Assembly (NCBI RefSeq): GCF_014779715.1
Contig: NZ_JACXYU010000001.1
Location: 682,001 to 746,000 of the forward strand
Direction of reading: 5' to 3'
Length of the DNA stretch: 64,000 bases
DNA from: Streptomyces chumphonensis
Lineage (GTDB): Bacteria; Actinomycetota; Actinomycetes; Streptomycetales; Streptomycetaceae
The position numbers were made by a program, and so were the translations under genes. Of this stretch, positions 8,869-16,960 are shown piece by piece. The notes under the pieces were generated by a model that did no database searches, was not told where the DNA came from, and saw only the letters and a program-made list of their open reading frames with translations. The first letter of the stretch is position 1. Each line of letters starts with the position of its first letter.

Positions 8869-9525
8869 TCAGGCGACGTAGAGCCGCCCGAGGGACGGTT
8901 CGAGCAGGTCGAAGGCGCGGGCCCCCTCGGGCGCGACGAGCCGCTCGATCTCCCACGCCGCGTACCCCGCGAGAGTGAGGTGCTGGATGCGCCCGAAGAG
9001 GACGCGGTGCACGGCGCCGAGCAGTCCCGCGACGGTGCGGGCGGTGGCGTCGCCACCCGGCGCCCCGCCGGCTTCGGCCAGCGCCTCGGCCAGCGCCTCC
9101 TCCCTGCGGTCGTGCAGGCCCCGCACGCAGTGCGTGAGAGTGGGGCTCTCGGCGGCCATGCGGGCGAACTCCGCCCCCGTGAAGCCCGTGACCGGATCGT
9201 GCGCGGCCAGGGACCCCTCGAAGGCGCGGCGCAACGCGCCCAGCGCCGACTCCCCGGGCCTGCGCGCCGCGACGGCCGAGGCCAGGGTCGCGACGAAGGC
9301 GTCCTGCCGGTCGAGGGCCAGGTCCTCCTTGCGCGCGAAGTAGTTGGTGACCGTCTTCTTGGAGACGCGGGCGGCGTCGGCGATCTCGGCGATCGTCGTG
9401 GCGTCGAACCCCTGGGCGAGGAAGAGCCGGGTGGCCTGGTCGGAGATGTGCTGCCGGGTCTCCTGCTTCTTGGCCTCCCGCAGTCCGGTCGGCCGAGGCG
9501 ACGTGCCCGCACTGTCGTCACTCAT
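8869..9525 (-). CDS. TetR family regulator
   Basis: A 218-residue repressor. The DNA-binding domain runs from about residue 20 (ETRQHISDQATRLFLAQGFDATTIAEIADAARVSKKTVTNYF), the recognition helix being SKKTVTNYFARKEDL. The C-terminal domain ends in AFDLLEPSLGRLY. It is divergent from the DUF5701 gene, and two gtaaatttac palindromes in the 108-bp interval are its likely operators. The nature of its ligand is unknown. Confidence 0.9.
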   Translation of the reverse strand: MSDDSAGTSPRPTGLREAKKQETRQHISDQATRLFLAQGFDATTIAEIADAARVSKKTVTNYFARKEDLALDRQDAFVATLASAVAARRPGESALGALRRAFEGSLAAHDPVTGFTGAEFARMAAESPTLTHCVRGLHDRREEALAEALAEAGGAPGGDATARTVAGLLGAVHRVLFGRIQHLTLAGYAAWEIERLVAPEGARAFDLLEPSLGRLYVA

Positions 9526-9545
9526 GGGCGAATCTTACACCGGTA

Positions 9546-9607
9546 GTAAATTTACGTTGACACCCCTAAGGGACGGAGCTATTTTTACACTCGACGTAAA
9601 TTTACGT
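9546..9607. promoter_or_regulatory. Paired operators flanking a promoter
   Basis: Identical decamers gtaaatttac lie at 9546-9555 and 9596-9605; the second is part of the 14-bp perfect palindrome acgtaaatttacgt (9594-9607). Between them is a good rightward promoter, TTGACA (9557-9562), a 17-bp spacer and TATTTT (9580-9585). A TetR dimer on each site would close both divergent genes. Confidence 0.75.
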
Positions 9608-9633
9608 GAGCGGCATATCTGGAGGAGCCCCCG

Positions 9634-10317
9634 TTGCCCGACCCGCGGACCGCCACCCCGACCCCCCTGCCGCCCCTGCGCACCCAGGCGGACCACCTGA
9701 TCGCCCTGGGCGTCCACACCCGCGCCGCGCTCCCCGCCGCGGAAGTCCGCGCCTTCGCCGAACGGCACGCGGACGGCGGAGGGGGCACCCTGCTGGCCGT
9801 CCACCCCGAGCGCGCGCCCGCCTCCGTCCTCGCGCCCCTGCTGCGCCACAGCGGCAAGCCCGGCTTCGTCGTGACCGACATGCCCGACGTCGACCGCTTC
9901 ACGCCCAGCGGGATCAACCTGCCCGAGAGCCCCCTGTACCTCGTCAGCGGCGTCGACCGGGGCGACCACCTGGCCAACTGGAGCCCGGAGGAGGCCCTCC
10001 CCGCCCTGACCGAGCACCACCGCACCCCGCTGCTGCTCACTGAAGGCATCCACTGGGTGCTCCAGCAACCGGCTGCCCTGGAACGCAACCGGTGCTTCAT
10101 GACCATCGGCTCACGGCTGCGCAAGCCGAACGGCACCTACGACGCCCGCACCCCCGCGCTCTGGATCAGCAACGGCACCGGCCGCGACGGCCGGGAGCGG
10201 CGCGGCGCCCCCAAGGTCGGGTGGTGCTGGTGGCGCAACCGCCACACCTGGCTGGGCTTCGCCTCCGCCACGGGCCGGACACCGTCCGGCCCCGACCCGT
10301 CTGACCAGGGCGCCTAG
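9634..10317 (+). CDS. DUF5701-like protein
   Basis: A 227-residue protein that I recognise as the DUF5701 family. Features are the N-terminal segment LPPLRTQADHLIALGV, the central GKPGFVVTDMPDVDRF with TPSGINLPESPLYLV, and a C-terminal region with LLTEGIHWVLQQPAALERNRCFMTIGSRL and KVGWCWWRNRHTWLGFASA. The function is unknown. The TTG at 9634 is supported by GGAGGAG six bases upstream. It lies behind a strong promoter flanked by TetR operators, so it is probably the target of the divergent regulator. Confidence 0.75.
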   Translation: MPDPRTATPTPLPPLRTQADHLIALGVHTRAALPAAEVRAFAERHADGGGGTLLAVHPERAPASVLAPLLRHSGKPGFVVTDMPDVDRFTPSGINLPESPLYLVSGVDRGDHLANWSPEEALPALTEHHRTPLLLTEGIHWVLQQPAALERNRCFMTIGSRLRKPNGTYDARTPALWISNGTGRDGRERRGAPKVGWCWWRNRHTWLGFASATGRTPSGPDPSDQGA

Positions 10318-10373
10318 CACGTTCGGCGGCCTCCGGCATGCGGAGGGCGCCGGGGCGTGCGCAGGGTGGAGCC

Positions 10374-10619
10374 ATGGACACGGAACGCCCGGCCGAGCCG
10401 CAGTACCGGGTCGTGGTGGGGTCGTTCGGCGACGCCGACCACGGCTACCGGCTCGTCTGGCTGCGCGGCATCGGCTGGGAGCCGCTCACGGAGGAGGAGC
10501 TGGAGCCCCGTCTGCGCGAGGTCTTCCCCGACATCGACCTCGCCGACCCCGCTCAGGTGCACTGGGTCGACGAGCAGGAGACCTGGCCCGCCGCGCCCCA
10601 TCCGGACGACGAGGGCTGA
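10374..10619 (+). CDS. Small acidic hypothetical protein
   Basis: An 81-residue acidic protein with an N-terminal segment YRVVVGSFGDADHGYRLVWLR and a helical, acidic C-terminal half (LTEEELEPRLREVFPDIDL, then AQVHWVDEQETWPAAP). The ATG at 10374 has GGTGGAG just upstream. No family is recognised. It is followed by, and convergent with, the PhzF gene. Confidence 0.6.
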   Translation: MDTERPAEPQYRVVVGSFGDADHGYRLVWLRGIGWEPLTEEELEPRLREVFPDIDLADPAQVHWVDEQETWPAAPHPDDEG

Positions 10620-10645
10620 GGCGGGCCGGGGCGGCCCGTGGGGCG

Positions 10646-11536
10646 TCACGGTATGCGGACGCCCGACCCGCTGACGTGGATCCGCGCGTCACCGTGCCGC
10701 AACTCCACCGTCAGCTCCCCCGGCCGGCCGAGGTCGGCCCCCTGGTGCAGGGTGAGCACGGCGCTGTCCGGGACGAGCCCCAGCTCGCGCAGGTAGCCGC
10801 CCAGCGCCGCGGCGGCGGCGCCCGTCGCCGGGTCCTCCACCACACCCCCCACCGGAAACGGATCGCGGACGTGGAAGACCGTGACGTCCCTCGGATCGCG
10901 GTGGACGAGTTGCAGCGTCGTCAGATCGAGCCGCAGCATCAGGGCCTTGAGCCGCTCGACGTCGTAGTCGAGCCGGGCGAGCCGCTCGCGGGTACCGGCC
11001 GCCAGCACCAGGTGGCGGGCGCCCGCGTAGGCGATGCGCGGGGGCAGGGCGGGGTCGAGCTCCTCGGACCGCCAGTCCAGCGCGGCCAGCGCCTCCGCGA
11101 GATCGGCCGGGGCGATCTCCTCGGTGTACGGCGGAACGCTCGTCAGCGTCGCGCGCAGCTCCCCCAGCGGTGTCCGCACCACCGAGACGGGCACGGCACC
11201 CGCCCGCGTCGCGAACACCAGCTCCCCCGGCCCGATGCGCTCGGCCAGGGCGACGGCCGCCGCCACCGTGGCGTGACCGCAGAACGGCACCTCGGCGACG
11301 GGGCTGAAGTACCGGACGGTGAACTCCCGCCCCGAGCCGTCGCTGCCCGGCGCGGGGACCAGGAAGGCCGTCTCCGAGTAGCCGACCTCGGCCGCGACGG
11401 CGAGCATCGCCGCCTCGTCGAGCCCCGAGGCGTCGAGCACGACGCCGGCCGGGTTCCCGCCCTGCGGCGAGGAGGAGAAGGCGGTGTAGCGCAGGACGCC
11501 GGTGCGGTCCGTTTCAGACTGAGCGAGGTTCCCCAT
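10646..11536 (-). CDS. PhzF family isomerase
   Basis: A 296-residue two-lobed PhzF/diaminopimelate-epimerase-fold protein. Family marks are NPAGVVLDASGL, the catalytic-acid segment GYSETAFLVP, the signature PVAEVPFCGHATVAAA and VVEDPATGAAAAALGGYL. Most members of this branch are isomerases of unknown substrate. The ATG at 11536 gives normal length. An in-frame ATG at 11686 has a better Shine-Dalgarno (GGAGGGAG) and would add 50 residues not expected in the family, so the start is uncertain. Confidence 0.85.
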   Translation of the reverse strand: MGNLAQSETDRTGVLRYTAFSSSPQGGNPAGVVLDASGLDEAAMLAVAAEVGYSETAFLVPAPGSDGSGREFTVRYFSPVAEVPFCGHATVAAAVALAERIGPGELVFATRAGAVPVSVVRTPLGELRATLTSVPPYTEEIAPADLAEALAALDWRSEELDPALPPRIAYAGARHLVLAAGTRERLARLDYDVERLKALMLRLDLTTLQLVHRDPRDVTVFHVRDPFPVGGVVEDPATGAAAAALGGYLRELGLVPDSAVLTLHQGADLGRPGELTVELRHGDARIHVSGSGVRIP

Positions 11537-11766
11537 GCTCCCCGCAACCAACCGACCCCGCACCGTATTCCCCGACCCGCGTGAGTCGAAGACGACGATC
11601 CCCCGCGAACAGTGCTCACCGAACCGGGCGAGCTGCTCCGCGAGACCGACGGGCCGAGGAACCCGGGGAGTGGGAGAGGAGGACATCCCGCTCCCTCCGC
11701 AGCCTCATGGAGACGGCCGTCCGCCGCGCCGATGATCCGACGCGGGGACGGGACGCGTCGAGCGGG

Positions 11767-11958
11767 TCAGCGCTCCGACGCGAAACGCACGAACCGGCTC
11801 CAGCCCTCGTTGGCGACGGTGAAGGCCGGAAGGGTCGCGTCCTTGGAGTCGCGCACGTGGACGGCCTGTTCAGCGATCGCGACCTCCACACAGTCGTCAC
11901 CCTGGCTGCCGCTGTAGCTGGACTTGAACCAGGCGAGTTCCGTCGAACCGCTGCTCAT
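11767..11958 (-). CDS. DUF397 domain protein
   Basis: A 63-residue protein with the DUF397 pattern: LAWFKSSYSGSQGDDCVEVA, then VHVRDSKDATLPAFTV and WSRFVRF. DUF397 proteins are encoded beside XRE-DUF5753 regulators in streptomycetes (whiJ/abaA-type loci). They are thought to act as partners or antagonists of the regulator. The start ATG overlaps the stop of the upstream regulator by 4 bp (ATGA), so the two are co-translated. Confidence 0.9.
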   Translation of the reverse strand: MSSGSTELAWFKSSYSGSQGDDCVEVAIAEQAVHVRDSKDATLPAFTVANEGWSRFVRFASER

Positions 11959-12890
11959 AGCTCTCCTCTTAGTCGCTCCAGCAGGGCCCGGGATTCGATG
12001 GGGCTCAGGGCCTGCGAGCGCAGTGTTTCATAGCGCTGGGAAAGCAGTCTCATCTCTTTCCGGTCCGAGATCAGCCGTCCGTTCTGCTGCCCCTCGGAGT
12101 AGCCGAACCACCGCCCCTCCGGTGTCTCCAGGATGCGCGTCGGCCCGTCCAGGCAGGCATGCAACCCGGCCTCAATCGAAACGAGCTGGAACGTCACGTT
12201 GCGCGGGGCAGTGAGGTCGAGGACATGGTCGAGGAGCTCGCGCACCACCTCCCGCTCGGCGAAACGACGACGGAAGACGTGCTCCTCGACGATGAAGCTG
12301 AACGGGGTCGTCGGCCGCTCCCGCATCATCACCTGCCGGTCCATGCGTGCGGCGAGTTGGGCCTCCAGCTCGTGGTCATTGCGCACCGGGATCGTGCCGT
12401 CGAACACCGCGCACGCGTACGCCTCGGACTGCAACAAGCCCGGCACCAGGCGGCACTCGTAGGTGGACAGGCTCACCGCCTTGCGCTCCAGCCGCGCCCA
12501 CTGCCGGAACCACGCGGCGAGTCCCACCTCGCTCCGTGTGAGGTGGCGGGCGGCCTTGCGCAGGGCGCCGGTGTTTCCGAGCACTTCCTCGGCACGTTCC
12601 ACGAACACCTGGTCCGGCATGCGGCGTCCCAGTTCCACGGAGGCCACCGTGTGCTTGGAGTACCCGACGTAGGCGGCGAGTTCGGCGCGGCTCAGGCCCG
12701 CGTGCTCGCGCAGGGCCTGCACGACCGCACCGAAGGTGCGCAGACTGTCCGAGGGGTGCGGCTCCCGCTCCCACTCCGTGTCGGTTCCCGCGTGCCCGTC
12801 GTCGGTGTCCCAGCCGGGCTCGGCCCCGACCTCACCCCCGACTCCGACCTCAATCCCCACCCCGGCCCCGACCCTCTCGGCGTTGCCCAT
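11955..12890 (-). CDS. XRE-type regulator with DUF5753 domain
   Basis: A 311-residue protein. An unusual Gly/Val/Glu-rich tail of about 45 residues precedes a helix-turn-helix (FGAVVQALREHAGLSRAELAAYVGYSKHTVASVELGRRMP, about residues 54-95), followed by the DUF5753 ligand-like domain (LERKAVSLSTYECRLVPGLLQSEAYACA through the C terminus). Such proteins regulate development or behave like antitoxin-like partners of DUF397 proteins. Its start is at ATG 12890; a later start that removes the tail is possible. Third-base GC is lower here than in the flanking core genes. Confidence 0.88.
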   Translation of the reverse strand: MGNAERVGAGVGIEVGVGGEVGAEPGWDTDDGHAGTDTEWEREPHPSDSLRTFGAVVQALREHAGLSRAELAAYVGYSKHTVASVELGRRMPDQVFVERAEEVLGNTGALRKAARHLTRSEVGLAAWFRQWARLERKAVSLSTYECRLVPGLLQSEAYACAVFDGTIPVRNDHELEAQLAARMDRQVMMRERPTTPFSFIVEEHVFRRRFAEREVVRELLDHVLDLTAPRNVTFQLVSIEAGLHACLDGPTRILETPEGRWFGYSEGQQNGRLISDRKEMRLLSQRYETLRSQALSPIESRALLERLRGEL

Positions 12891-13235
12891 CCGTCGCCCT
12901 CTCTCCGTGCCTCGCGCCTCGCGCTTGAACCGCGAAGGCCACCGAAGCCACTCACGGCATCACCTAGCGTGACCGAGGCGCACCGGTACCGTCTACCCTC
13001 AGTGCACGTACTCTCACCCCCCGTACGCGGTTCCGCGCACGCTCACGCCCCCGCGCCCCGGGCCGCCACCCCGTGCAGCGGCCGTGAACGACAGCGCGTC
13101 TGGCTCGTGGCACACCTGCCGACTCCACTCCGGCCGCTGTCGCGTGGCCAAGGGGGCGGTTCAGGCAGTTGATCTCGCCGGGTTTCGACGGCGAGATCAA
13201 CACCTACTACTGAGGGCTCCGAGCTGCCGTCCGGC
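12891..13235. other. Gene-free interval upstream of the XRE-DUF5753 gene
   Basis: No credible gene is seen in these 345 bp. The interval holds the promoter region of the regulator on its left and, at 13168-13201, a strong hairpin that follows the gene ending at 13236. The middle part is C-rich on the plus strand. Confidence 0.6.
13168..13201. terminator. Hairpin with 13-bp perfect stem
   Basis: gttgatctcgccg (13168-13180) and its exact complement (13189-13201) enclose the 8-base loop ggtttcga. It begins 34 bp after the stop of the leftward gene at 13236 and probably terminates it. No T-run follows. Confidence 0.65.
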
Positions 13236-14549
13236 TTACGCGGGCAGCGCGGGGTGAACGACTACCGAGCCATCCTTGTCGCGGACGATCTCGATCGCTA
13301 CATCCGTCGCACGGCCGTTGACCGTGACGTCGTCGCCCAACCTGTGAATCCGGTGCGCCGCGCTCATGAGGCGATCGACCTCACCCGGCGTGAAGACGGG
13401 CTTCAGACCGTTCGGACGGGCCAGTTCCAGTGTCGACAGGCGTACCAGGACACCGGCGATACCGGCCTCCAGTTCATCGAGGCGCTCCTGATCACGCTTA
13501 AGGACGCGGGTGAAATTCTCGAACAGATTGCCGGGCTCGCCCTGTGCGTGCTCGACCGCCTGGAGCACGACCACGCGCCGCATCAGCGCAATGGCCAGGG
13601 AAGCGAGTTCGACGTGCGTACGGAATGTGCCGCCATGGCCGTCGATGCCAGGGAACGACTTGGTCACGGCGCCGAGCCCGACAGCCTCGCCTTCGGACAG
13701 TCCGTCGAGTGCGCTCTGCCACCGGGAAAGGCGGCGGCCGGCTCTACTCAGCGCCGTGTCAATGGCATGGACCGCTGAGTCGAGTCCCAGCGAAACACCG
13801 AGCTTGCCCTGGTCGAGCAGGACCGCGGTGGCTTTGTCGATCGCGCTGCGGCAGGCGTCGAGTTCGCTGTGCTCGTCATCGAGCTTCTCTTCCTGAAGGT
13901 GCTCCAACAGTTGAGTGATGTGGTCGATAGCCCGCTGGCGCCTGCTGTCGGCGTGTGCACTCACCCCTACCGCCACGGCCATGAGCACGAGCGGCGCAGC
14001 CACCGTGAGCGCCACACTGCCGGCGGCCGCGGCACCCGCCGTCGCACCGGCCCCACCTACCGCACCGGCTGTCGTGGCCTTGCCCACCGGCACGAACGTC
14101 GCCGGTTCGACGAAGCGCCCCGCCGAGTTCACCAGTGAACCGTAGATGCCTCCTGCCGCGCCCTTCGACGGCAGCGAGCGGACCATGCCCTGCCCGAACT
14201 GGTCGGCGACCTTGGCCGGGATCACCATGCGGTAGAGGTTCTCGCCAGATGCGGTGGCTCTGGCCGTCGTCAGGGAACTGCGCGACGCCTGTGTGATGAG
14301 CTGCGAGAGACTCTGTGCCAAAGGGCTCGCCGCGTCAAGCGGGATGCCACGGGCGCGGTCCGTCGTGTCGGGCAACGGATGCAACTCAAGAGTGACGATC
14401 GGGTCGTCGGCCAGGGCGGCGAGCACTCCGCGCAGTTCAGCCAGGCGCTCGGCCGTCATCGCTTCGCCCACGCTCATCACCCCCGGCACGTGGACGTCAG
14501 CGGTCGCCAGCGCCAGCACGGGCACGGTTCTCTTACGGTCCCCAGCCAT
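13236..14549 (-). CDS. Unknown protein with central glycine-rich hydrophobic segment
   Basis: A 437-residue protein that I do not recognise. Residues about 30-75 look like a small globular segment (ERLAELRGVLAALADDPIVT). Residues about 150-195 are Gly/Ala-rich and hydrophobic (AGSVALTVAAPLVLMAVAVG) and could form a membrane hairpin. The rest is helical, with coiled-coil-like HITQLLEHLQEEKLDDEHSE and FTRVLKRDQERLDELEAGIA, and a short beta-rich C-terminal end. The overall plan (helical arms around a hydrophobic hairpin) resembles membrane-acting effector proteins, but this is only inference. The start ATG 14549 has GGGGGAAG upstream. It lies in the lower-GC stretch before rnpB. Confidence 0.7.
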   Translation of the reverse strand: MAGDRKRTVPVLALATADVHVPGVMSVGEAMTAERLAELRGVLAALADDPIVTLELHPLPDTTDRARGIPLDAASPLAQSLSQLITQASRSSLTTARATASGENLYRMVIPAKVADQFGQGMVRSLPSKGAAGGIYGSLVNSAGRFVEPATFVPVGKATTAGAVGGAGATAGAAAAGSVALTVAAPLVLMAVAVGVSAHADSRRQRAIDHITQLLEHLQEEKLDDEHSELDACRSAIDKATAVLLDQGKLGVSLGLDSAVHAIDTALSRAGRRLSRWQSALDGLSEGEAVGLGAVTKSFPGIDGHGGTFRTHVELASLAIALMRRVVVLQAVEHAQGEPGNLFENFTRVLKRDQERLDELEAGIAGVLVRLSTLELARPNGLKPVFTPGEVDRLMSAAHRIHRLGDDVTVNGRATDVAIEIVRDKDGSVVVHPALPA

Positions 14550-14997
14550 CGCTTCCCCCTTGTTCCCGACAGTGACCCAGGTCTGATGTCGAACGTGAAC
14601 GGCGCGTGGCCGCGCTCGCGGGATGGCAGCTCCCAGAAGTTGCACGCCACGTATCGGACAGCTCCGGAACCGCGTCGGCTCCTTCGCGTACCCACTGTGC
14701 AATGATCCCATCACCGCACCCACCCATGCAGCCTCTTCAGATGTCGCGTGGGCTGCTCGGAACCACGGGCGACCACTAACGAGGCGACCATCATGAGAAT
14801 GGCTGTCCACGGCCCGGAAGCGCAGCAGTTGATCGAAACAGCGATCGCACACACGAGTGATTCTGCGCAACATCGTTGTCGGAGCCGGTTGGCCGATTCG
14901 AACGTCAAGGCTCGGTAGGCGCACTCGTCGCTTCCCTCAGCGGGGGCAGAGGCTTCTGACCAGGGATCACTCCAGGCCATGGGCCCGTGGCGTAAGC
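14550..14997. other. 448-bp interval without a supported gene
   Basis: The interval between the unknown gene and the 3' end of rnpB has weak coding statistics in all frames. The only candidate is a 41-codon reading frame at 14793-14918 (plus), with gaggcg nine bases before its ATG and a sequence starting MRMAVHGPEAQQLIETAIAH. It could be a remnant of a longer gene. I cannot assign it. Confidence 0.5.
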
Positions 14998-15413
14998 GGC
15001 AGACGAGTCGTGCTGTACGCCGGATTCTGTCTCCGGTCGCCCTCGCGGGCGGCCGGGAGGCGGCCATCCATCTGGGGCCGGTGTCGCCACCGGCCTCGGT
15101 GCGGTCTACCCGCGAACTGGGGCGAGCAGCCCTCATGCGTCCGCGCAGGGCCGCCTCGCGACGGCCCCTCTTGACCTTGCTCCGGGTGGGGTTTACCGAG
15201 CCGCCCAGGTCACCCTGGGCGCTGGTGGTCTCTTACACCACCGTTTCACCCTTACCGGGCGCCGTCTCCGGCCCCCGGCGGTCTGCTTTCTGTGGCACTT
15301 TCCCGTGGGTCGCCCCAGGTAGGCGTTACCTACCACCCTGCTCTGCGGAGTCCGGACGTTCCTCGACGCGACCGGTGAGGTCACGCCGCGGCCGCCCGCA
15401 CGGCTCGTCTGCC
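14998..15413 (-). ncRNA. rnpB: RNase P RNA (class A)
   Basis: The catalytic RNA of RNase P, which removes 5' leaders from pre-tRNAs. Read on the minus strand, all conserved blocks are present in order: gaggaacgtccggactcc, then gggtggtaggtaacgcctac, the ccacagaaagcagaccgcc core, gggtgaaacggtggtgtaag, a gctcggtaaacccc segment, and ggagacagaatccggcgtac near the 3' end. The ends are set by helix P1: ggcagacgag at the 5' side (15413-15404) pairs exactly with ctcgtctgcc (15007-14998). The 416-nt length fits actinobacterial rnpB. Confidence 0.97.
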
Positions 15414-15432
15414 GTGGGGTCATCCTACGCGC

Positions 15433-16902
15433 TCAGGCCGGCCCGAACCGCACGGGTGACCTGCCCGGATCGGCGTGCAGGAGGCGGACGCGGAGGGGTT
15501 CGCCGAGCGGGAGGGGCGGACCGTCGGGCGGGACGGAGACGCGGCCCGCGACCGGGGGTTCGGCGAGGTGGACGGTGCCTTCGTGGGGCCGGTCCTCCCG
15601 GACGTCGGTCACGAGGCCGTCGAAGACCTCCCCGACGTGGTCCCACAGGACGGCGGCCGTCATCAGCTCCAGGCAGGCGTCGTCGGCCTCGGCGGCGCGG
15701 CGTTCGCCGCGTTCCATGGTGGCGGGGAGGGCGGCCAGCGCGCCGCCGGCCCATTCCGGCGGCTCCGTGCCCGCGACGGCGGCCAGGCACAGCTCGCCGG
15801 TGTAGCGGTCCACCAGGCGGCCCAGGGGCGCGGCGCAGTGGGTGTAGGGGGCGGCGACGGCGGCGTGCTCGGGGTGGTCGGGGCGGCCGGTCGGCCGGAG
15901 GGCGGGGCCGCCTCGGCCGAAGGCGGTGTAGCCGGCGCCGCGCAGGAGCGTCGTGCACTCCTGGAGGAAGGCGGCGTGGCGGGGGCGGCGGGGGTCGAGG
16001 GAGCGCAGGAGCGCGGCGTAGGACGTGTGCGGGGGCCAGGGGACGTCCAGCGCGCGGGCGACGCGGTGGAGGCGGGCCACCGCTCCGTCCGGGGCCTGCG
16101 GCAGGGTGCGCAGGACGCCGGTGCCGCCGTCGAGCATGAGGGCGGCGGCGGCCGTGCCGAGGAGCACGGAGAGCTGCGCGGTCCAGCGTTCGGCGGGGAG
16201 GAGGGGGCGGTGGTCGAGGCGGTAGCGGTCGCCGTGCGGGACGATCCGCTGCTCGGGCGCGTTGAGGGAGACGCCGCCCCGGGCGCGTTCCCGCTCCTCG
16301 CACAGGCGGCCGACGTCGCGCAGGAGGGCCACGGAGTCCTCGGCGGTTCCGTCGTCGAGTTCCCGCTGCACGGTGTCCGGGTCGAGCCGGGCGTGGGAGC
16401 GGACGAGGGCCCGGCGGACGTCGGTGGCGGTGAGGGTGCCGTCGGCGTCCAGGTCGAGTGTCCACAGCAGCGCGGGCCGGGGCACGTCGGGCAGCAGGCT
16501 CGCGGCGTCCTCCGCGATGCGGTGCGGGTGGAGGGGCACGCGCAGGTCGGGGAAGGGCAGGGCGAGGGCCCGGCGGTGGGCCTCGGTGTCCAGCGGATGG
16601 CCGGGGGTGACGAAGGCGGCCGTGTCGGAGACGGCGTGGTGGACGCGGAAGCCGCCGCGGGGCGTGCGGGCGAGGTGGAGGGCGTGGTCGAGTTCGTGTG
16701 AGCCGGGCGGGTCCACGGTGAAGAAGGGCAGGTGGGTGGCGTCCTCGGCGGGGAGCCGGGGGGCGCGGGCGGCGCGTTCGGCGTCGGCGAGGACGGAGGC
16801 GGGGAAGGCGTGCGGGACGCCGATCCGGTGGCGCAGGTCGTCCAGCGCCGCGCGCAGGGCGGCGCCGTCACCGCCGGTGATGTGCGGATGGCGGCTGGGC
16901 AT
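15433..16902 (-). CDS. RNB-domain protein with altered catalytic residues
   Basis: A 489-residue member of the compact actinobacterial RNB (RNase II/R-like) family; fold motifs TVDPPGSHELDHALHL (residues 62-77), WTAQLSVLLG (240-249) and PYTHCAAPLGRLVDRY (352-367) are clear. In RNase II the metal site uses four aspartates spaced D-x5-D-x-D-D. Here the matching residues are D64, E70, D72 and H73. The invariant arginine of the SPxR motif (R500 in E. coli RNase II) is G361. The protein may therefore have weak or no exonuclease activity. The ATG start is at 16902. It is divergent from yaaA and 19 bp from rnpB. Confidence 0.85.
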   Translation of the reverse strand: MPSRHPHITGGDGAALRAALDDLRHRIGVPHAFPASVLADAERAARAPRLPAEDATHLPFFTVDPPGSHELDHALHLARTPRGGFRVHHAVSDTAAFVTPGHPLDTEAHRRALALPFPDLRVPLHPHRIAEDAASLLPDVPRPALLWTLDLDADGTLTATDVRRALVRSHARLDPDTVQRELDDGTAEDSVALLRDVGRLCEERERARGGVSLNAPEQRIVPHGDRYRLDHRPLLPAERWTAQLSVLLGTAAAALMLDGGTGVLRTLPQAPDGAVARLHRVARALDVPWPPHTSYAALLRSLDPRRPRHAAFLQECTTLLRGAGYTAFGRGGPALRPTGRPDHPEHAAVAAPYTHCAAPLGRLVDRYTGELCLAAVAGTEPPEWAGGALAALPATMERGERRAAEADDACLELMTAAVLWDHVGEVFDGLVTDVREDRPHEGTVHLAEPPVAGRVSVPPDGPPLPLGEPLRVRLLHADPGRSPVRFGPA

Positions 16903-16960
16903 ACGGCGAGCGTAGGGCCGTAGGCTGCTGGTCGCCGCTTTTGCCCGACCGTGAGGAGAG

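Noticed and set aside
5643..9521. Very long leftward open frame of about 1290 codons
   Set aside because: It crosses phoD, the SDR gene, the cupin gene and tetR in wrong frames; it is a by-product of high GC and lacks family signals.
13168..13201. Hairpin as a phage or integron attachment site
   Set aside because: It immediately follows a stop codon and has no recombinase nearby, so a terminator role is simpler.
12964..13203. Leftward 79-codon frame in the gene-free interval
   Set aside because: It reads through the hairpin and has no ribosome binding site or family likeness.
14793..14918. 41-codon frame before rnpB
   Set aside because: Weak ribosome binding site, no recognisable sequence and no neighbour in an operon; recorded only as part of the gene-free interval.
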